Source: Bacillus sp. es.034
Lineage (GTDB): Bacteria; Bacillota; Bacilli; Bacillales; Bacillaceae_B
Assembly (NCBI RefSeq): GCF_002563655.1
Contig: NZ_PDIY01000001.1
Span: forward strand, 2,640,001 to 2,704,000
Direction: 5' to 3'
Length of the DNA: 64,000 nucleotides
How positions within the stretch are numbered: position 1 is the first letter of the stretch; every line of letters begins with the position of its first letter. Both the position numbers and the translations under genes were made by a program. Positions 18,707-26,743 of the stretch are shown here, piece after piece. The notes beneath the pieces are model-generated. The model was not told the DNA's origin and made no database searches. It saw nothing but the letters and a program-made list of their open reading frames with translations.

Positions 18707-19060
18707 ATGGATAAGAATAAAACGATGAATCAATTACAAAAAGAAGTGGACCAATACATAAGTCAATTCAAAGAGGGTTATTTCAGTCCATTGGCGATGG
18801 TGGCACGTCTTACCGAGGAGCTTGGTGAATTAGCGAGAGAAGTGAATCATTACCATGGCGAAAAACCAAAGAAACATACAGAAAAAGAAAACACGATCGA
18901 AGAAGAGCTGGGGGATCTGTTGTTTGTGGTCATCTGTTTGGCCAACTCCCTGGATATTAGCTTAGAAGAAGCCCATAATACGGTGATGCATAAGTTTAAT
19001 ACAAGAGATAAAGATCGTTGGACCAGAATAGAAAGTGGGGATGAAGATGGAGCAAATTAA
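18707..19060 (+). CDS. ypjD: MazG-like nucleotide pyrophosphohydrolase YpjD
   Basis: The 117-residue protein is a MazG-type all-alpha NTP pyrophosphohydrolase. The divalent metal ligands are in the [10 protein letters not shown] block and in [11 protein letters not shown] (ExxE and ExxD patterns). It probably hydrolyses non-canonical dNTPs. ATG 18707 is chosen with AAGGAGTGAGG upstream; the in-frame TTG at 18647 is not supported. The last 14 bases overlap the start of dapB, as in B. subtilis. Confidence 0.93.
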   Translation: MDKNKTMNQLQKEVDQYISQFKEGYFSPLAMVARLTEELGELAREVNHYHGEKPKKHTEKENTIEEELGDLLFVVICLANSLDISLEEAHNTVMHKFNTRDKDRWTRIESGDEDGAN

Positions 19061-19817
19061 CATCACGATTGCAGGACCAAGAGGAAGAATGGGGAAGGAA
19101 GCTGTTCAATTGGTGAAGGACACCGAGCATTTTACTCTTATTAGCGTAATCGATCATAAAAAGGAAGCTGATCTGGATGTACCGGTATATACAGATATTG
19201 AGGCATGCTTTCAAGATGAAGCACCACATGTGTTGATTGACTTGACGACGCCTGAAGTCGGGTATCATCATACGAAAACGGCCCTGGAATATGGGGTCAG
19301 ACCGGTTGTCGGGACAACGGGTTTTTCTTCTGATGAACTTGAAGTATTGAGGGGACTGGCGGAATCCAAGTCACTTGGATGCATCATTGCTCCAAATTTC
19401 GCGATTGGAGCCGTGCTTATGATGAAATTCTCTCAAATGGCGGCAAAATATTTCGATGATGTGGAAATCATTGAATTGCATCATGATCGAAAATTGGATG
19501 CCCCATCGGGTACGGCCGTGAAAACAGCCGAAATGATAAGGGAAGTAAGGCAATCGAAAGAGCAGGGGCACCCTGATGAAAAGGAAACGCATAGCGGTGC
19601 CAGGGGAGCGAATGTGGATGGGATGCATATTCACAGTGTCCGCCTTCCGGGTCTCATCGCACATCAGCAGGTGATGTTGGGAGCAGAGGGACAAACATTG
19701 ACGATACGCCATGATTCTTTCAACAGAGGAAGTTTCATGTCTGGTGTGAAGGTTTCTGTGGACACGGTCATGAAACTGGACACATTAGTGTACGGACTTG
19801 AAAATATTTTAGACTAA
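19047..19817 (+). CDS. dapB: 4-hydroxy-tetrahydrodipicolinate reductase
   Basis: DapB reduces hydroxy-tetrahydrodipicolinate with NAD(P)H in the lysine and diaminopimelate pathway, and so feeds cell wall and dipicolinate synthesis. The 256-residue protein has the Rossmann motif [13 protein letters not shown] at the N-terminus, the family signature [18 protein letters not shown] and a C-terminal SFMSGVK block. ATG 19047 has GTGGGG 6 bases upstream; ATG 19041 and GTG 19035 are less well placed alternatives. The start overlaps ypjD. Confidence 0.96.
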   Translation: MEQINITIAGPRGRMGKEAVQLVKDTEHFTLISVIDHKKEADLDVPVYTDIEACFQDEAPHVLIDLTTPEVGYHHTKTALEYGVRPVVGTTGFSSDELEVLRGLAESKSLGCIIAPNFAIGAVLMMKFSQMAAKYFDDVEIIELHHDRKLDAPSGTAVKTAEMIREVRQSKEQGHPDEKETHSGARGANVDGMHIHSVRLPGLIAHQQVMLGAEGQTLTIRHDSFNRGSFMSGVKVSVDTVMKLDTLVYGLENILD

Positions 19818-19829
19818 AGGGTGAGTGTT

Positions 19830-20237
19830 ATGAATATTGCGCTGATAGCTCATGATAAGAAAAAAGACGATCTTATTCGTTTTGTACTCGCATACAAGTC
19901 AATCATAGAGAAACACACTCTCTTTGCCACTGGGACAACGGGAAAAAGAATCGGGGAAGAAACGGGTTTATCCGTCCATCGGTTCCGTTCTGGCCCATTG
20001 GGAGGAGACCAGGAAATAGGATCATACATTGCCAATGATAAAATGGATCTTATCCTCTTTTTCCGGGATCCCCTGACGGCACAGCCCCATGAGCCTGACG
20101 TATCGGCTCTGATCAGGCTCTGTGATGTGTACTCAGTTCCCCTCGCGACCAATATGGGGACCGCTGAAGTGCTTGTAAGAGGCCTTGACAGAGGGGATAT
20201 TGCGTGGCGAAGTGTAGTGAAGGAAAAGGAGGAGTAA
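19830..20237 (+). CDS. mgsA: Methylglyoxal synthase
   Basis: MgsA converts dihydroxyacetone phosphate to methylglyoxal and phosphate, a bypass of lower glycolysis. The 135-residue protein has the phosphate-binding TGTTG block, the GPLGGDQ motif with the catalytic aspartate, and [15 protein letters not shown] 19830 follows AAAGGGTGAG; the in-frame GTG at 19821 lies inside that site. It is 12 bp after dapB and directly precedes bshB1. Bacillithiol made by the next two gene products is the thiol used to detoxify methylglyoxal in these bacteria. Confidence 0.97.
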   Translation: MNIALIAHDKKKDDLIRFVLAYKSIIEKHTLFATGTTGKRIGEETGLSVHRFRSGPLGGDQEIGSYIANDKMDLILFFRDPLTAQPHEPDVSALIRLCDVYSVPLATNMGTAEVLVRGLDRGDIAWRSVVKEKEE

Positions 20238-20238
20238 T

Positions 20239-20940
20239 GTGGACCGACAAATAGACATCCTTGCGTTCGGGGCACATGCCGACGATGTGGAGATCGGTAT
20301 GGGGGGGACACTGGCAAAATATGCAGCTGAGGGAAAGAATATTGTCATCTGCGATATAACAGAGGCAGAGCTGTCCTCGAATGGGACGGTTTCTTTGCGA
20401 AAAGAGGAAGCGCTGCGGGCAGCAGACCTATTAGGTGCATATAAGAGAGTGACCCTTGATATACCCGATCGGGGAATATACATAACGGACGAAAACATCG
20501 GGAAAGTCGTCAACTTGATCAGAACGTATAAACCGAAAGCGATATTTGCTCCCTTTGACCAAGATCGCCATCCTGATCATGGAAATGCTTCCCGCCTGGT
20601 GAAAGAGGCGTTCTTCTCTGCGGGAATCCGGAAGTATCAATCCGAAACCCCGGTACATAAAACGGCTCATCTCTATTTCTATATGATCAATGGGTTTCAT
20701 AAACCTCAATTTGTTGTGGATATCGAGCCGTATATGCAAGCGAAGATAGCGAGCCTTCAAGCATATGGGAGCCAATTCTCAGAAGGATCCGACGGGGTGT
20801 CGACTCCTTTGACAGACGGTTACATTGAAGCAGTCGAAGCAAGGGAGAGAATGATGGGGAAAGATGCCGGACTCCGCTATGCAGAAGGATTCTTTTCCTA
20901 TAATACCCTTATCTTGCATCATGATTTGTTAGGAGATTAA
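20239..20940 (+). CDS. bshB1: N-acetylglucosaminyl-malate deacetylase (bacillithiol synthesis)
   Basis: BshB1 removes the acetyl group of GlcNAc-malate, the second step of bacillithiol synthesis. The 233-residue LmbE/PIG-L family protein has the zinc motif [10 protein letters not shown] near residue 12 (HxDD pattern) and a second histidine motif [10 protein letters not shown] near residue 112. The start is GTG 20239, one base after the mgsA stop, with GGAGGAG 4 bases upstream; the ATG two bases earlier is in another frame. It is followed at once by bshA. Confidence 0.95.
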   Translation: MDRQIDILAFGAHADDVEIGMGGTLAKYAAEGKNIVICDITEAELSSNGTVSLRKEEALRAADLLGAYKRVTLDIPDRGIYITDENIGKVVNLIRTYKPKAIFAPFDQDRHPDHGNASRLVKEAFFSAGIRKYQSETPVHKTAHLYFYMINGFHKPQFVVDIEPYMQAKIASLQAYGSQFSEGSDGVSTPLTDGYIEAVEARERMMGKDAGLRYAEGFFSYNTLILHHDLLGD

Positions 20941-20944
20941 TTGT

Positions 20945-22069
20945 ATGAAGAAGTTGAAGATAGGAATCACCTGCTATCCGACGGTCGGAGGATCAGGGGT
21001 AGTGGCAACGGAGCTCGGAAAATTACTGGCTGAAAAAGGCCATGAAATACATTTTATTACCTCGAGCATCCCGTTCAGATTGAACAAGATGTATCACAAT
21101 ATTTATTTTCATCAAGTGGAAGTGAGTCAATATTCAGTGTTTCAATATCCACCTTATGATCTTGCGCTGGCAAATAAGATGGCGGAAATCACGGAACGGG
21201 AAAACCTGGATATCCTGCATGTGCATTATGCGATCCCCCATGCTGTCTGTGCCATATTGGGGAAACAAATGTCAGGGAAAGACGTGAAGATCGTGACCAC
21301 ATTACATGGAACGGATATTACGGTTCTTGGGTACGATCCATCCCTGACAGGGGCCATTCGCTTCGGTATTGAAAAGTCGGATGTCGTGACCGCGGTGTCT
21401 ACCGCTTTAGTAAAACAGACCCATGATTTGATCCAGCCTGATAAAGAGATTCAAACCGTTTATAATTTTATTGATGGGAGGGTATACAGGAAAGTGGATT
21501 CCCGTCATCTCAGAAGCGAATATGGAATCAAGGATCATGAAAAAGTCATCATCCACGTATCAAACTTCCGTGGTGTGAAAAGGGTGCCCGATGTAGTCGC
21601 TTCCTTCAACCTCATCCAGAAGGAGATCCCTTCCAAGCTTCTCCTTGTAGGGGACGGACCTGAAATGACACTCATATGCAAGCAGGTAACGGAGCTTGGA
21701 ATAGAAGATCGGGTCTTATTCCTTGGAAAGCAGGATAATCTGGAAGAACTTTATTCGATCAGTGATATCAAACTATTACTTTCAGAAAAAGAGAGCTTCG
21801 GCTTAGTTGCACTCGAGGCGATGGCTTGTGGCGTTCCGAGCATCGGTACGAATGTAGGCGGTATCCCTGAAGTGATCGAGGACGGATATAACGGCTTTAT
21901 TTGTGAAATCGGAAACGTCAACCAAATAGCCGGCAGGGCGCTGCAATTGCTGAAGGACGATGAGCTCCACAATGAATTATCGAAGAATGCCCTTCATACG
22001 GCACGCTCGACATTTCACTCGAGCAAAATAGTCGAACAGTATGAACAAATCTATAAGAATCTTTTGTGA
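20945..22069 (+). CDS. bshA: N-acetyl-alpha-D-glucosaminyl L-malate synthase
   Basis: BshA is a GT4-family glycosyltransferase that joins GlcNAc from UDP-GlcNAc to L-malate, the first step of bacillithiol synthesis. The 374-residue protein has the glycine-rich N-terminal loop [15 protein letters not shown], a TLHGTDIT block and the C-terminal EX7E-type motif [11 protein letters not shown]. The ATG at 20945 follows TTAGGAGATTAATTGT. It lies 4 bp after bshB1. The third gene, bshC, is not in the window. Confidence 0.97.
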   Translation: MKKLKIGITCYPTVGGSGVVATELGKLLAEKGHEIHFITSSIPFRLNKMYHNIYFHQVEVSQYSVFQYPPYDLALANKMAEITERENLDILHVHYAIPHAVCAILGKQMSGKDVKIVTTLHGTDITVLGYDPSLTGAIRFGIEKSDVVTAVSTALVKQTHDLIQPDKEIQTVYNFIDGRVYRKVDSRHLRSEYGIKDHEKVIIHVSNFRGVKRVPDVVASFNLIQKEIPSKLLLVGDGPEMTLICKQVTELGIEDRVLFLGKQDNLEELYSISDIKLLLSEKESFGLVALEAMACGVPSIGTNVGGIPEVIEDGYNGFICEIGNVNQIAGRALQLLKDDELHNELSKNALHTARSTFHSSKIVEQYEQIYKNLL

Positions 22070-22116
22070 ACAGTCAGGGATCCGAGAAGACGATTCAAGT
22101 AAAGCAGGTGTTAAGA

Positions 22117-23310
22117 ATGTTACCAACCATATTCCAGCAGGCTGTTCCCGTGTTGAAAAAGCTTGAAAAGGCAGGGTTCGAAGCCTATTTCGTGGGAGGC
22201 TCTGTCCGGGATTACCTACTAGGCAGAACGATCAATGACGTAGACATCGCCACTTCTGCCTATCCGGAAGAGGTTAAATCGGTTTTCTGTAAAACGATTG
22301 ATATCGGTATCGAGCATGGAACGGTCCTCGTATTGGAAGAGGGCAGGGAATATGAAATCACCACGTTCAGGACCGAGTCTTCCTACACGGATTATAGAAG
22401 GCCCGATAAGGTGGAATTTATCCGTTCACTCGGCGGGGACTTGAAACGCCGGGATTTCACCATGAACAGCATGGCCATGGACGGGGACGGCACGATCATT
22501 GATCCTTATCATGGTAAAGAAGATATACAGAATCGGTTGATACGGACCGTGGGATCACCGGAGATGAGGTTTACCGAGGATGCCTTGCGAATGATGAGGG
22601 CAGTCCGGTTTGTCAGTCAGCTGGGATTCAGCCTCGAATCATCCACTTTAACCAGCTTAAAGGATTATTCGAAACTCCTCGAGCATATAGCAGTTGAGCG
22701 AAAAACGATTGAATTCGAGAAAATTCTTTCTGGCCGCTGGAAGCAAGAAGGGCTGAAGCTCCTTGTTGATACCGATTTGTATAAGGAGCTTCCCTTTCTA
22801 AGTGGATATGTCACACAGCTCAAAGCGTTCGCAGACCTCCCCGGTTTGGATTCATTAAATAAAGATCAAGCATGGCTGGTCTTATTGACTTATATAGGGG
22901 AGGAAGATGTGCAGGCCTTTCTGAGAGGGTGGAGACTTCCTGTCAAAATGATCAGGCTCCGTTCCAAGGAGCTTGATATTTTAAAGGCACGTCAATCCGG
23001 ATGGACAAAGACATTATTATATCGTGCCGGGCTCGAGGCAGCAATCAATGTTGAGAAGGTATACGGTTGCTTGGAACCGTCATCAGATTACTCGGTGGAA
23101 AGAGTGATCGAGCAATATCACAATCTCGCAATCTCGTCCAGGCAAGAACTCAATGTTACTGGTACGGACTTAATGGCTTGGGCCGATCAAACGGGTGGTC
23201 CATGGGTGAAAGAACGATTGTTGGAAATAGAATCAGCTATCATCAATGAGACGATACACAATGACAAAGAAGAGATAAGGAGGTGGCTGGAATCATGCAA
23301 TCGACTATAA
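22117..23310 (+). CDS. cca: CCA tRNA nucleotidyltransferase
   Basis: Cca adds or repairs the 3' CCA end of tRNAs. The 397-residue class II nucleotidyltransferase has VGGSVRDYLLGR (residues 23-34), the catalytic DVDIATSA and the downstream RRDFTMNSMA motif, followed by the neck helix with EDALRMMRAVRF. I chose ATG 22117 because AAGCAGGTG precedes it and the length then equals the B. subtilis protein; the GTG at 22066 overlaps the bshA stop and would add 17 residues. The stop overlaps birA. Confidence 0.95.
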   Translation: MLPTIFQQAVPVLKKLEKAGFEAYFVGGSVRDYLLGRTINDVDIATSAYPEEVKSVFCKTIDIGIEHGTVLVLEEGREYEITTFRTESSYTDYRRPDKVEFIRSLGGDLKRRDFTMNSMAMDGDGTIIDPYHGKEDIQNRLIRTVGSPEMRFTEDALRMMRAVRFVSQLGFSLESSTLTSLKDYSKLLEHIAVERKTIEFEKILSGRWKQEGLKLLVDTDLYKELPFLSGYVTQLKAFADLPGLDSLNKDQAWLVLLTYIGEEDVQAFLRGWRLPVKMIRLRSKELDILKARQSGWTKTLLYRAGLEAAINVEKVYGCLEPSSDYSVERVIEQYHNLAISSRQELNVTGTDLMAWADQTGGPWVKERLLEIESAIINETIHNDKEEIRRWLESCNRL

Positions 23311-24278
23311 GAAAAAAGGTCCTTCAGGCGTTATTCGAATCGGATCAGGAATTTTTATCGGGACAAGCCCTGGCTGATATTGCGGGTTGTTCGCGTACTG
23401 CGATCTGGAAGCATATCGAAGAGCTTCGTAAAGAAGGGTTTGTATTGGAAGCGGTAAGGAAAAAAGGATACCGGATCATCGAAACACCTGATAGTGTAAC
23501 GGAAAGTAAAATACGTTTAGGCCTTCAATCCCATACGTTAGGGACCGCGATCCATTATGAAGAGTCTGTTCCAAGCACTCAGCGGATCGCTCATACCCTT
23601 GCAAGTGATGGAGCGGAAGAAGGTACATTGGTCATCGCAGACGAACAGACGGCCGGACGGGGCAGATTGATGAGGGAGTGGCACTCCTCGAAGGGTACTG
23701 GCATTTGGATGAGCTTAATCTTAAAGCCGCACCTCCCGCCTCAAAAGGCTCCCCAATTCACACTCATTGCAGCCGTGGCCGTGGTCCAGGCAATCGAGGA
23801 GGTTACCGGTCTCCATCCCCAGATCAAATGGCCAAACGATATACTCATCGATGGAAAAAAGGTGACGGGTATACTGACGGAATTACAGGCTGAATCGGAT
23901 AAAATCAATTCCATCATTATCGGGATCGGGATGAATGTCAACCAGACGAAAGACCATTTCCCCGATGAGATTCAAAAGATTGCAACCTCGCTGTCCATCG
24001 AGGAAGGACGTACATTATCAAGATCTGTCATTGTACAGAGGTTACTGGAACGGATAGAGGCGCTGTATTCACTCTACATGAAAGAAGGATTCACACCGAT
24101 CAAGCTTTTATGGGAAAGCTATGCCATCAGTATCGGGAAGAAGATCCGGGCAAGAACCATCAATGGAACCATTGAAGGCAGGGCACTCGGGATCACGGAT
24201 GAGGGTGTACTGAAGATCGAGGACCCAGGTGGGACGATTCATCAAATCTACTCCGCCGATATTGAAGTGAATATTTGA
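23295..24278 (+). CDS. birA: Bifunctional biotin-protein ligase and biotin repressor
   Basis: BirA attaches biotin to acetyl-CoA carboxylase carrier protein and represses biotin genes when loaded with biotinyl-AMP. The 327-residue protein has an N-terminal winged helix-turn-helix (about residues 5-60, with CSRTAIWKHIEEL) and the ligase core with the adenylate motif AGRGRLMREWHS near residue 120 and KWPNDI near residue 183. ATG 23295 follows AAGGAGGTGG with 8-base spacing and overlaps the end of cca by 16 bases. Confidence 0.96.
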   Translation: MQSTIRKKVLQALFESDQEFLSGQALADIAGCSRTAIWKHIEELRKEGFVLEAVRKKGYRIIETPDSVTESKIRLGLQSHTLGTAIHYEESVPSTQRIAHTLASDGAEEGTLVIADEQTAGRGRLMREWHSSKGTGIWMSLILKPHLPPQKAPQFTLIAAVAVVQAIEEVTGLHPQIKWPNDILIDGKKVTGILTELQAESDKINSIIIGIGMNVNQTKDHFPDEIQKIATSLSIEEGRTLSRSVIVQRLLERIEALYSLYMKEGFTPIKLLWESYAISIGKKIRARTINGTIEGRALGITDEGVLKIEDPGGTIHQIYSADIEVNI

Positions 24279-24286
24279 ACTTGCAG

Positions 24287-24321
24287 CGGGATGGAAATCG
24301 GTATAGCCATCCCGTTCTTTT
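24287..24321 (+). terminator. Intrinsic terminator after birA
   Basis: CGGGATGG (24287-24294) pairs perfectly with CCATCCCG (24307-24314), followed by TTCTTTT. It ends just before the pan promoter. Confidence 0.75.
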
Positions 24322-24322
24322 A

Positions 24323-24331
24323 TGGTATAAT
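24323..24331 (+). promoter_or_regulatory. Extended -10 promoter of panBCD
   Basis: TGGTATAAT at 24323-24331 is a TGnTATAAT extended -10 element. No good -35 hexamer is visible, which such promoters tolerate. The expected start is near 24338, the first base of the first leader hairpin. Confidence 0.65.
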
Positions 24332-24337
24332 CCTATT

Positions 24338-24426
24338 GGGCAGTATCCTTGGAACTGCACCTTTAAAGAACGTACATTTACTATTCAATACTATTTCTGC
24401 CTTGATCCATTGTGGACTGGGACAGA
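24338..24426 (+). ncRNA. Tandem two-hairpin leader of panBCD, candidate pan RNA motif (riboswitch-like)
   Basis: Hairpin 1 (24338-24361) pairs GG with CC and GCAGT with ACTGC, leaving A24359 bulged on the 3' side and A24345 bulged on the 5' side, five pairs apart. Hairpin 2 (24396-24426) pairs TCTG with CAGA and then CC-T-T-G with C-T-G-GG (one T-T mismatch, one G-U), leaving A24422 bulged on the 3' side and A24405 bulged on the 5' side, again five positions apart, then TCCA with TGGA around TTG. Two tandem stems with two bulged As before pantothenate genes fit my memory of the orphan pan motif of Firmicutes. The ligand is unknown; the family match is not verified. Confidence 0.6.
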
Positions 24427-24489
24427 GGGTCGAAACAATGATATCAAACACTTATGATCCTTCTGTCATTTTTTACAGGAGGTTTTTTT
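24422..24489 (+). promoter_or_regulatory. Transcription attenuator before panB with mutually exclusive helices
   Basis: CCTTCTGT (24459-24466) can pair either with ACAGGAGG (24475-24482), forming a terminator followed by seven T residues, or with ACAGAGGG (24422-24429), forming an antiterminator. The upstream strand of the antiterminator overlaps the 3' strand of leader hairpin 2, so a stable hairpin 2 would release CCTTCTGT to form the terminator. This predicts an OFF switch for panBCD. Confidence 0.65.
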
Positions 24490-24553
24490 ATATCCATCAT
24501 GAAAGTGCTTTCATTTCGTTTCGTCACCTCTGACTGAAAAGAAGGAGGATAAC

Positions 24554-25393
24554 ATGAAACAAACAACAGATTTTCTAAAGATGAAGAATGAAAAAGAAAA
24601 GATCGCCATGGTTACAGCGTATGATTTTCCAAGTGCGAAAGTAGCCGAGGAAGCGGGAATCGATGTCATTCTGGTGGGAGACAGCCTGGGCATGGTTGTT
24701 TTGGGATATGACTCAACGGTACCTGTGACGGTATTCGATATGATTCATCATACGAAAGCCGTAAAAAGAGGGGCACCGAATACATTTATCGTGACGGATA
24801 TGCCGTTTATGTCGTACCACTTATCGAGGGAAGAAACCCTTAAAACAGCTGCGGACATCCTTCAACAGGGAGGAGCCCATGCCGTAAAGGTCGAGGGTGG
24901 CGCCCACGTCATCGATCGAATAAGGGACCTTACAAGTGCGGGAATTCCCGTGGTGGCCCATTTAGGATTGACTCCTCAATCTGTTGGGATACTTGGAGGA
25001 TATAAAGTTCAGGGGAAGACGGCAGACACGGCGAAGAAGTTGATCGAAGATAGCATTAAATGCGAAGAAGCCGGTGCCTTCGCCATGGTCCTGGAATGTG
25101 TACCGAAGCAAATCGCCAAGGAGATATCAGAAGCCTTGACGATTCCGACGATCGGCATCGGTGCCGGAGTTGATACCGACGGTCAGGTATTGGTATTCCA
25201 TGACCTTGTGACGTATGGTGTGAACCGGGTGCCTAAGTTTGTCAAACAATTTGGGAATGCATCCGACGTCATGCATGACAGCCTTGAGAGCTATATTGAT
25301 GAAGTAAAGGGCAGTAGCTTTCCGACAGATGAACATTCTTTCACCATGCGGGATGAAGAACTTCATTCTCTCTATGGCGGGTTGAAAAAATGA
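24554..25393 (+). CDS. panB: 3-methyl-2-oxobutanoate hydroxymethyltransferase
   Basis: PanB transfers a hydroxymethyl group from methylene-tetrahydrofolate to 2-oxoisovalerate, giving ketopantoate. The 279-residue TIM-barrel protein has [16 protein letters not shown] at the N-terminus, the metal and substrate site [13 protein letters not shown] near residue 44 and the GIGAG block near residue 195. The ATG at 24554 follows AAGGAGGATAAC. It is the first gene of panBCD and its stop overlaps panC. Expression is probably controlled by the leader at 24338-24489. Confidence 0.97.
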   Translation: MKQTTDFLKMKNEKEKIAMVTAYDFPSAKVAEEAGIDVILVGDSLGMVVLGYDSTVPVTVFDMIHHTKAVKRGAPNTFIVTDMPFMSYHLSREETLKTAADILQQGGAHAVKVEGGAHVIDRIRDLTSAGIPVVAHLGLTPQSVGILGGYKVQGKTADTAKKLIEDSIKCEEAGAFAMVLECVPKQIAKEISEALTIPTIGIGAGVDTDGQVLVFHDLVTYGVNRVPKFVKQFGNASDVMHDSLESYIDEVKGSSFPTDEHSFTMRDEELHSLYGGLKK

Positions 25394-26259
25394 ATGTCAT
25401 AACCAAAATAAGCGATTTGAGATTAACAATAGATCATTTGAAAAATACGGGGAAAACGATAGGGTTTGTCCCTACAATGGGATTTCTACATGAGGGGCAT
25501 CTGACCTTGGCGAAGGAAGCAAGGACCAACAATCAAGTCGTTGTGATGAGCATTTTTGTGAACCCCCTCCAATTCGGACCGAATGAAGATTTTGACCGCT
25601 ATCCCCGTGATGTGGAGAGAGATACGGAGTTAGCAAGGATGTCAGGGGTCGATATCCTTTTCATCCCTGAAGTGGCTGACATGTATCCGGGGAAGCAGTC
25701 AATCACTATGACCGTGACGGAGCGTGTGGATGTACTGTGCGGACGCAAGCGGGAAGGTCATTTTGACGGGGTTGTGACGGTCCTGACGAAATTGTTTCAT
25801 CTTGTGCAGCCTAGCAGGACCTACTTTGGACAGAAGGATGCGCAACAAGTCGCTGTGGTAGAAGGCTTGGTGAGCGATTATTTCTTTCCGGTTGAAATCA
25901 TCCGGGTCCCTACTGTCAGGGAAGAGGATGGACTGGCCAAGAGTTCAAGGAATGTCTATCTGTCACAAGAGGAAAGACAAGCTGCCCCTTTCCTATATAG
26001 AAGTATGAAAGAAGCGGCTAAATGTATTGAAGACGGAGAGAGGACTCCGTCTGTGATTACGGGGGGGATTTCTAAAATTATTCAAGAAAACACTTCTGGT
26101 ACCGTTGATTATGTTGAAGTGTATTCATACCCGGAGCTCCAGGAACTGAAGCGGCTGAAAGGTGACATCATCATAGCTGTTGCCGTTCAATTTCAACAGG
26201 CCAGATTAATAGATAATATAATCATCAATGTACAACCGGAGGAGGATTACCATGTTTAG
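25390..26259 (+). CDS. panC: Pantothenate synthetase
   Basis: PanC joins pantoate and beta-alanine using ATP. The 289-residue protein has the HIGH-type nucleotidyl motif in [11 protein letters not shown] (about residues 28-38), the [18 protein letters not shown] block, FGQKDAQQ and the KSSRNVYLS motif (KMSKS-like). The ATG overlaps the panB stop by the ATGA arrangement, so translation is probably coupled. Confidence 0.97.
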   Translation: MNVITKISDLRLTIDHLKNTGKTIGFVPTMGFLHEGHLTLAKEARTNNQVVVMSIFVNPLQFGPNEDFDRYPRDVERDTELARMSGVDILFIPEVADMYPGKQSITMTVTERVDVLCGRKREGHFDGVVTVLTKLFHLVQPSRTYFGQKDAQQVAVVEGLVSDYFFPVEIIRVPTVREEDGLAKSSRNVYLSQEERQAAPFLYRSMKEAAKCIEDGERTPSVITGGISKIIQENTSGTVDYVEVYSYPELQELKRLKGDIIIAVAVQFQQARLIDNIIINVQPEEDYHV

Positions 26260-26635
26260 AACAATGATGAGTGGGAAAATTCATAGAGCGACTGTAACCG
26301 AAGCAAACCTTGAGTACGTCGGGAGCATAACCATCGATCAGGATATTCTCGATGCAGTCGGAATGATGGCAAATGAAAAGGTTCAGATCGTCAACAACAA
26401 TAACGGTGCCCGCCTGGAAACCTATATCATACCGGGGGAAAGAGGAAGCGGCGTCATCTGTCTGAACGGTGCGGCTGCAAGGCTTGTGCAAAAAGGGGAC
26501 ATCGTCATCATCATATCGTATAAACTGGTTGCTGAGGAAATGGTTCATGACTATATCCCGAAAGTGGCGATCATGGGAGAAAATAACCGGGTAATCGATA
26601 TGATCGGAACAGAACCGGAAGCGACAATACTATAA
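26252..26635 (+). CDS. panD: Aspartate 1-decarboxylase
   Basis: PanD makes beta-alanine from aspartate using a pyruvoyl cofactor formed by self-cleavage. The cleavage site is G24-S25 in EYVGSITID, and Y58-type and [13 protein letters not shown] motifs are present. The proenzyme is 127 residues. ATG 26252 follows CCGGAGGAGG and overlaps the end of panC by 8 bases. The operon ends with a strong terminator. Confidence 0.97.
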   Translation: MFRTMMSGKIHRATVTEANLEYVGSITIDQDILDAVGMMANEKVQIVNNNNGARLETYIIPGERGSGVICLNGAAARLVQKGDIVIIISYKLVAEEMVHDYIPKVAIMGENNRVIDMIGTEPEATIL

Positions 26636-26642
26636 AAGATGG

Positions 26643-26682
26643 GCAAGTCTTCTAATGTGGGAATAGAAGACTTGCTTTTTTG
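26643..26682 (+). terminator. Intrinsic terminator of panBCD
   Basis: GCAAGTCTTCTA pairs perfectly with TAGAAGACTTGC (12 pairs) and is followed by a run of six T residues. Confidence 0.92.
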
Positions 26683-26743
26683 TTTATGGTACACTTATTT
26701 AGAAAATCATAAGAGTAGGATCTATATAAAGGCAGTGAATAAC

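Noticed and set aside
24291..24533. An 80-codon open frame across the panB leader, starting inside the birA terminator.
   Set aside because: It has no ribosome binding site, runs through the two structured hairpins and the attenuator, and its codon use is poor.
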